Assembly: GCF_002943565.1 (NCBI RefSeq)
Contig: NZ_PJCH01000003.1
Location: forward strand, 70,001-134,000
DNA length: 64,000 nucleotides
Direction: 5' to 3'
DNA from: Hyphococcus luteus
GTDB taxonomy: Bacteria > Pseudomonadota > Alphaproteobacteria > Caulobacterales > Parvularculaceae
Shown here: positions 59,574 to 64,000 of the stretch, in pieces
Layout of the letters: each line of letters opens with the position of its first letter
Numbering within the stretch: position 1 is the stretch's first letter
Translations under genes and position numbers: made by a program
Notes under the pieces: model-generated
Databases searched by the model: none
Told to the model about the DNA's origin: nothing
Seen by the model: only the letters and a program-made list of their open reading frames with translations

Positions 59574-60110
59574 TTACTGCGCCGCCGATTTCGGCTCGAA
59601 AATCAGATAGACGCTCTCCGCATCGCCGACATTCACGACTTCATGCCATGGAACGCCGTCAGACCACCATGTCGCGCCGTCGTCAAAGGTCCGCTCCTGC
59701 GTGCCGCTTGCATCGGTGATGCGCATGGTCCCGCCTTTCAGGATATAGCCGAAATGCGGCGGGTGATAATGGCGTTCATGACCGACGCCCGGCGCAAACG
59801 TGCAGCGCGCGACGCGCGTTTCGTCATTCTCGAACAAAAGCTCGCAGACTTTTTCGCCTTTCCAGCCGGCGTCGATGGCGTGGGGAAGACCGGCGTTTTC
59901 GGATTCTGCGTCCGCCTTCTTCATGACAAGCGCGCCGCCGGAAAACGGAATGGGATTTTCCTCTTCTTGCGCCACCGCCGCGGGAAGCCAGAGACGCACC
60001 ATCACGATGATCCCGAGCGCAAGCAAGGCAAGGATCAGGATGCGCACAATCCACCCGCCAAGCGAATTGCCCGCCAGATCGAACCTGCTGCCGCCGCGCT
60101 TCCAGAACAT
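59574..60110 (-). CDS. Membrane-anchored cupin-domain protein
   Basis: A 178-residue protein with a transmembrane helix at about residues 22-44 and an exported cupin domain at about 85-170. The cupin motif 1 'GHERHYHPPHFGYILKGG' has several His that could bind a metal, and motif 2 is 'DDGATWWSDGVPWHEVVNVG' (in pieces). It has the form of bacterial exported cupins of unknown role. It is separated from the soluble cupin by 29 nt and is on the same strand, between sufB and sufC. Confidence 0.8.
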   Translation of the reverse strand: MFWKRGGSRFDLAGNSLGGWIVRILILALLALGIIVMVRLWLPAAVAQEEENPIPFSGGALVMKKADAESENAGLPHAIDAGWKGEKVCELLFENDETRVARCTFAPGVGHERHYHPPHFGYILKGGTMRITDASGTQERTFDDGATWWSDGVPWHEVVNVGDAESVYLIFEPKSAAQ

Positions 60111-60139
60111 TACCGCATGCTCCCGTTGAAAAGGGTCAT

Positions 60140-60637
60140 CTAGTCATCCTCTCCGTCGAAATAGCCGACCGCCGAATCGGCGCGGCCCACATAGCGGATG
60201 CGCGCTTTCTCGCGGCTTCCATCTTCGCTGGAAAAGGCGGCGAACTTGCCGGAATCCGGATATTCGACCATGTCCATCTTATCCATGGTCGAGATCGCCA
60301 GATATTTCAGCATGTCTTTTCCCGTATTGATGATCTGATGCGCGCGTTCCGGCCCGCCGGTCGGCGCCGACAGAAGATCGCCTTTGCGGATCGGATGCGT
60401 CTCTGCGCCAAAGCGGTACTCGCCCTCGCCGTCGATGATGTAGAACATTTCCTCGATGGCGTGATGAACGTGAAACGGAAAGGCGCGCTTGCCCGGTTCT
60501 ACAATCGTGATGTTGACGCCGAGCTTTTCCGCACCCAGCGCCGGCCCCATGCGCCCCAGCCTGGCTTTGAACTTTCCGTTCGGGCTGCCGAAATCCATGA
60601 GCTCGGCGTCGTCGATATTCATAACGTGTTTGGTCAT
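60140..60637 (-). CDS. Soluble cupin-domain protein
   Basis: A 165-residue cupin. 'FPFHVHHAIEEMFYIIDGEGEY' (in pieces) is an intact cupin motif 1 (H-x-H, then E) and 'GDLLSAPTGGPERAHQIINTG' is motif 2, so a metal site is likely. No signal peptide, so it is cytoplasmic, unlike its neighbour. The start shares a base with the sufB stop (TGATG), so its translation is coupled to sufB. Substrate unknown. Confidence 0.85.
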   Translation of the reverse strand: MTKHVMNIDDAELMDFGSPNGKFKARLGRMGPALGAEKLGVNITIVEPGKRAFPFHVHHAIEEMFYIIDGEGEYRFGAETHPIRKGDLLSAPTGGPERAHQIINTGKDMLKYLAISTMDKMDMVEYPDSGKFAAFSSEDGSREKARIRYVGRADSAVGYFDGEDD

Positions 60638-62184
60638 CAGCCGACGCTCCCCTCAAGGCTGACGCTCACGAGCTTCTGCGCCTCGACGGCGAATTCCATG
60701 GGCAGCTCCTGCAGCACTTCCTTGCAGAAACCGTTGACGAGGAGCGCCACCGCCTCCTCTTCGGAGAGGCCGCGCTGCTGGCAATAAAAGAGCTGATCCT
60801 CGGAAAGCCGCGAGGTCGTCGCCTCATGCTCCAGAATTGCACGCGGGTTTTTCGATTCCACATAAGGCACGGTGTGGGCGCCGCAATCGCCGCCGATCAG
60901 CAGCGAGTCGCATTGGGTGAAATTGCGCGCGCCCTCGGCCTTGCGGTGAATGCTCACGAGGCCCCGGTAAGTGGAGTTCGACTTGCCCGCCGAGATGCCC
61001 TTGGCGATGATCCGCGACTTGGTGTTCTTGCCGAGATGGATCATCTTGGTGCCGGTGTCGGCTTGCTGGTAATTATTGGTGATGGCGATGGAATAGAACT
61101 CACCTTGAGAGTTGTCGCCCTTCAGGACGCAAGACGGATATTTCCACGTCACCGCCGAACCCGTTTCAACCTGCGTCCATGACACTTTGGAATTCACGCC
61201 GCGGCAGTCGGCGCGCTTGGTCACGAAATTATAGATGCCGCCCTTGCCGTCCTTGTCGCCGGGATACCAGTTCTGCACCGTCGAATATTTGATCTCGGCG
61301 TTGTCCTCCGCGACGAGCTCGACCACGGCTGCGTGGAGCTGGTTTTCATCGCGCATGGGCGCGGTGCAGCCTTCGAGATAGGAGACGTATGAACCCGGCG
61401 CGGCGACGATAAGCGTGCGCTCGAACTGGCCGGTATTCGCCTCGTTGATGCGGAAATAGGTCGACAGCTCCATGGGGCATCTGACGCCCTCGGGCACGTA
61501 AACGAAGGTGCCGTCGGAAAAGACCGCCGAGTTCAATGTCGCGAAGAAATTGTCGGAGGCCGGCACCACCGTGCCGAGATATTTGCGCACCAGATCGGGG
61601 TGTTCGCGCACGGCCTCGGAAATCGACATGAAGATGACGCCGGCTTTTTCGAGCTCTTTTTTAAAGGTCGTGGCGACGGAAACCGAATCGAACACCGCGT
61701 CGACGGCGACCTTGCTGCCCGAACCGCCAGAGCCATTCGCCTCGCCGTCGGGATGGGTGCGCGCTTCGCCGGGGCTTTGCCCCGCGCCCTCGACGCCGAG
61801 CAGGACTTCCGCCTCTTTAAGCGGAATGCCGAGCTTTTCAAAATCCTCGAGGATTTCCTTCGGCACGTCGTCGATGGACTCGTATTTCGCGCCGGAGGTG
61901 GGCTCGGAATAATAATAATGATCCTGATAGTCGATGGGCGGATAATGCACCATCGCCCATTCCGGCTCCTTCATGGTGAGCCAGCGCCGGAACGCCTCGA
62001 GCCGCCATTCCAAGAGCCACTCCGGCTCCTCTTTTTTAGCGGAGATGAAGCGGACCGTGTCTTCATTAAGACCCTTCGGCGCCTTCACCGACTCGATGTC
62101 GGTCGTGAAGCCGTATTTATAGGTCTCCAGCGCCTTCGCCGTGTCGACGGTTTCTTTCGAAATGGAGTCTTTGACTTCTGACAT
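60637..62184 (-). CDS. sufB: Fe-S assembly scaffold SufB
   Basis: SufB (515 residues), the cluster-building scaffold of SufBC2D. The core has '[19 protein letters not shown]', '[11 protein letters not shown]', '[14 protein letters not shown]', '[22 protein letters not shown]' and the usual end '[17 protein letters not shown]' (each in pieces). Residues 131-157 carry a Gly/Ser-rich, low-complexity insertion that E. coli SufB lacks, described under findings. The ATG follows the stop of the desulfurase at once (TAAATG). It is the first suf structural gene. Confidence 0.94.
   Translation of the reverse strand: MSEVKDSISKETVDTAKALETYKYGFTTDIESVKAPKGLNEDTVRFISAKKEEPEWLLEWRLEAFRRWLTMKEPEWAMVHYPPIDYQDHYYYSEPTSGAKYESIDDVPKEILEDFEKLGIPLKEAEVLLGVEGAGQSPGEARTHPDGEANGSGGSGSKVAVDAVFDSVSVATTFKKELEKAGVIFMSISEAVREHPDLVRKYLGTVVPASDNFFATLNSAVFSDGTFVYVPEGVRCPMELSTYFRINEANTGQFERTLIVAAPGSYVSYLEGCTAPMRDENQLHAAVVELVAEDNAEIKYSTVQNWYPGDKDGKGGIYNFVTKRADCRGVNSKVSWTQVETGSAVTWKYPSCVLKGDNSQGEFYSIAITNNYQQADTGTKMIHLGKNTKSRIIAKGISAGKSNSTYRGLVSIHRKAEGARNFTQCDSLLIGGDCGAHTVPYVESKNPRAILEHEATTSRLSEDQLFYCQQRGLSEEEAVALLVNGFCKEVLQELPMEFAVEAQKLVSVSLEGSVG
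61714..61794 (-). repeat. Low-complexity insertion inside sufB
   Basis: The 81 nt encode residues 131-157 of SufB, rich in Gly, Ser and acidic residues ('GAGQSPGE', '[11 protein letters not shown]'). On the plus strand they contain the hairpin CGGGGC-TTT-GCCCCG (61770-61784). The reading frame is kept on both sides. A short palindromic element inserted in frame is possible. Confidence 0.45.
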
Positions 62185-63324
62185 TTAAGCAGCTTTCGCT
62201 TTGATGCGGTCGTAAGCTTTCGGCCATTCGCGGATGAAGGCGTCGGCGTCGTCTTGCGTGGAGTTCCAGCCGAGCGATGCACGGATGGCGGAGGTCGCCT
62301 CGTCTTCACCGGCGCCCATGGCGAGGAGCACATGGCTCGGTTTCGTCTTGCCCGAGGAACAGGCGGACCCGGCTGAAATCGCAATCCCCGACAGGTCCAT
62401 ATTCATGAGCTGCGTCGCGCCCGGAAAGCCCGGCGCGGAGAGGCACAACGTGCCGGGCAGGCGCTCCGACTTCGCGCCCCAGATTTTCGCGCCCGCCTCG
62501 ACGGCCGCCTTCTGCATCGCATCGCGCATCGCGGCGATGTCCTTGGCGCGGGCCAGGCTGTCCTTGGCGAGTTCGCAGGCTTTGCCGAGCCCGGCGACGC
62601 CCGCAACATTATGGGTGCCGGCGCGGCGGTTGCTTTCATGGCCGCCGCCGCGCATTTGCGGCTCGAGCGGAAGGTTCGGCCCGGCGACAAGCGCGCCGAC
62701 GCCGACCGGCCCGCCGAATTTGTGGCCGGTAAAGCTCATCATGTCGGCGCCCGACATGACGAAATTGACCGGAACCTTGCCGACCGCCTGGGCCGCGTCG
62801 CAGAACAAAAGCCCGCCCGCTTCATGCGCAATCGCCGCCGCTTCATAGACGGGCTGGATGACGCCGGTCTCGTTATTGGCGAACATCAGGCAGACCATGA
62901 AGCCGCCGTCACGCGCGGCGTCGTAATTTTTGAGGCGCTCTTTCAGCCAGTCGAGATCGACAATGCCCGAGGGGAGCGCCGGAATGGTTTCAATCTCGGC
63001 GCCCGTGGTTTCGGCGTTCGAGGGAACCGCCGTGTGTTCCAGCGCGCTCACGAAAAACCGCTTGATATTGTGCGGCTTCACCGCGCCGTGCAGCGCGTAA
63101 TGGATCGACTCCGTGCCGCCGCTCGTAAAGATGACGCCGTTCATGGGCGCGTTCACAAGGGCGCGCACCTGCTCGCGCGCATCTTCGAGAATCTTGTGGG
63201 CGCGCCGGCCTTCTTCATGCACCGACAACGCATTGCCGTCATGGCGCATCGTCTCTGCGACGATGTCGATCACTTCGGGCCGGATCGGCGCGGTCGCATT
63301 ATGGTCGAGATAATGACGGGTCAT
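62185..63324 (-). CDS. Cysteine desulfurase, NifS/IscS type (group I)
   Basis: A 379-residue PLP-dependent cysteine desulfurase. PLP Lys202 is in 'FTGHKFGGP' and the catalytic Cys322 in 'SAGSACSSGKTKPSH', the group I loop, unlike the SufS gene in the same operon. 'DHNATAPI' and 'FTSGGTES' begin the fold. It stands between iscR and sufB. In the usual Isc system it would pair with IscU, which is not in the window. The symbol is left open because iscS and nifS types are hard to separate. Confidence 0.92.
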   Translation of the reverse strand: MTRHYLDHNATAPIRPEVIDIVAETMRHDGNALSVHEEGRRAHKILEDAREQVRALVNAPMNGVIFTSGGTESIHYALHGAVKPHNIKRFFVSALEHTAVPSNAETTGAEIETIPALPSGIVDLDWLKERLKNYDAARDGGFMVCLMFANNETGVIQPVYEAAAIAHEAGGLLFCDAAQAVGKVPVNFVMSGADMMSFTGHKFGGPVGVGALVAGPNLPLEPQMRGGGHESNRRAGTHNVAGVAGLGKACELAKDSLARAKDIAAMRDAMQKAAVEAGAKIWGAKSERLPGTLCLSAPGFPGATQLMNMDLSGIAISAGSACSSGKTKPSHVLLAMGAGEDEATSAIRASLGWNSTQDDADAFIREWPKAYDRIKAKAA

Positions 63325-63337
63325 TTTCTCACCTCTG

Positions 63338-63430
63338 CCTTCATCCTGAGGAGCATTTTTCCTTCGTCCTTCGAGACGGACCTGCGGCCCTCCTCAGGAT
63401 GAAGGAAAAATGTCTCTCGAAGGACGAAGG
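63338..63430. repeat. Interleaved inverted repeats between iscR and nifS-type gene
   Basis: Arms A, CCTTCATCCTGAGGA (63338-63352), and A', TCCTCAGGATGAAGG (63391-63405), are perfect complements. So are B (63361-63376, CCTTCGTCCTTCGAGA) and B' (63415-63430). The order is A-B-A'-B', so the two hairpins cannot both form. This kind of sequence is widespread in alphaproteobacterial intergenic DNA as REP-like units. It fills most of the 126 nt gap. Confidence 0.7.
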
Positions 63431-63450
63431 CGTTGTTTGAAGTCAGCATA

Positions 63451-63972
63451 TTATTCCGCCGCTCCTGCAAACCGGGTCTCATGCGCAAGCTCTTTCACGT
63501 CCCCGTTTTCAGCTTGCGCACTCTCACGCAAAGGCGCGTTCACCGCCGCCATGCCGAGGACGCGCCGCTCGATAATGTCTTCGAGCGTCACGGCGTTGAG
63601 GAACACTTCGATCTGGCGGCCGAGCTCGTCCCAGAGATCGTGGGTGAGGCAGCGCGCGCTCGTGCCCTTGCAGCCGACGGTGGAGCCGGCGGCGCAGGCG
63701 GTGGTGCGGATTTCCTCATCCACCGCCGCAACAATGTCGGCGACGCGAATGTCGGCGGCGGGCGCCGTCAGCGCATAGCCGCCGGAAACGCCGCGCACGC
63801 TTTCCACCAGTCCCGCCCGGCGGAGCTTGGCGAAAAGCTGCTCCAGATAGGAAAGCGAGATTCCCTGTCTCAGCGCGATGTCCGACAGGGCGACAGGGCC
63901 CTGCTCGCCGCCGGTGGCGGCGATATCGGAGAGCGCCGAAACCGCATATCTGCCTTTGGTCGTCAGTTTCAC
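63451..63972 (-). CDS. iscR: Rrf2-family Fe-S-sensing regulator IscR
   Basis: A 173-residue Rrf2-family winged-helix regulator. The HTH is at about residues 25-60 ('ISLSYLEQLFAKLRRAGLV', in pieces) and the wing is 'SVRGVSGGYAL'. Three cluster-binding cysteines are at 93, 101 and 108 ('TACAAGSTVGCKGTSARC'), spaced slightly wider than in E. coli IscR, followed by 'LTHDLW'. It probably senses Fe-S status and represses the operon it heads. Its own promoter lies mostly beyond the window, as only 28 nt remain upstream. Confidence 0.92.
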   Translation of the reverse strand: MKLTTKGRYAVSALSDIAATGGEQGPVALSDIALRQGISLSYLEQLFAKLRRAGLVESVRGVSGGYALTAPAADIRVADIVAAVDEEIRTTACAAGSTVGCKGTSARCLTHDLWDELGRQIEVFLNAVTLEDIIERRVLGMAAVNAPLRESAQAENGDVKELAHETRFAGAAE

Positions 63973-64000
63973 GGGGGCCGCCTTCCTTATCAGCCGTTTC

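Overview
This 64 kb window looks like an ordinary chromosomal segment of a GC-rich alphaproteobacterium. The signs are DUF3126, a CC0125/CC1285-type lipoprotein, a DUF6491-type lipoprotein, the lptF-lptG-lptD-surA-pdxA-rsmA gene order and an iscR-nifS-sufB...sufA iron-sulfur operon. The style (dense, short intergenic spaces, many 1-4 nt overlaps) would fit Parvularculales, Caulobacterales or Hyphomonadales, but no rRNA or housekeeping marker here fixes the lineage. No tRNA, rRNA, CRISPR array, transposase, integrase or phage gene was recognised.

Layout. 1-13.2 kb: a truncated patatin-like lipase, a CBS protein, a rhomboid protease, a double-PilZ protein with a GYF_2/Cas2-like-fold neighbour, a PhoH-type ATPase, several unrecognised membrane or secreted proteins, a PCu(A)C copper chaperone, an ABC-F ATPase and an AT-richer FkbM methyltransferase. 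13.4-18.1 kb: chorismate mutase, a Ca2+/Na+ antiporter, then a leftward block with pepA, a DUF1499 protein, a PNPOx-like protein, holC and a DksA-like protein. 18.2-26.1 kb: the rightward outer-membrane biogenesis operon lptF-lptG-lptD-surA-pdxA-rsmA. 26.1-34.1 kb: mainly leftward accessory metabolism (thioesterase, AspH-type hydroxylase, cupin, lipoproteins, MDR oxidoreductase, HSL esterase, TonB receptor) with two related rightward glycine-rich lipoproteins.

34.2-44.3 kb is catabolic. An hmgA-type dioxygenase, a small CPWC-containing protein and a fumarylacetoacetate hydrolase suggest tyrosine/homogentisate breakdown. A leftward operon encodes both subunits of a biotin-dependent acyl-CoA carboxylase, an acyl-CoA dehydrogenase and a beta-keto acid cleavage enzyme, which suggests branched-chain or isoprenoid acyl-CoA breakdown (leucine type or citronellol/geraniol type). 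trxB sits between the two groups. 44.3-54.6 kb carries mixed single genes: GGCT, a cytochrome c, GST, a second acyl-CoA dehydrogenase, an acyl-CoA ligase, nitronate monooxygenase, creA, pyk, a dienelactone hydrolase and a TfoX-like protein. 54.8-64.0 kb is one leftward Fe-S assembly operon, iscR-nifS-sufB-[cupin-anchored cupin-79 aa protein-exported RidA]-sufC-sufD-sufS-sufT-sufA.

The most notable points are the four-gene cassette inside the suf operon, a low-complexity palindrome-containing insertion in SufB, a GYF_2 domain joined to a SinR/Cas2-like fold, AT-rich genes set into GC-rich operons (one between two catabolic genes with a GTGA overlap), two dyads between hmgA and trxB, palindromic repeats around tfoX and iscR, and a striking tendency of convergent genes to share palindromic stop signals.
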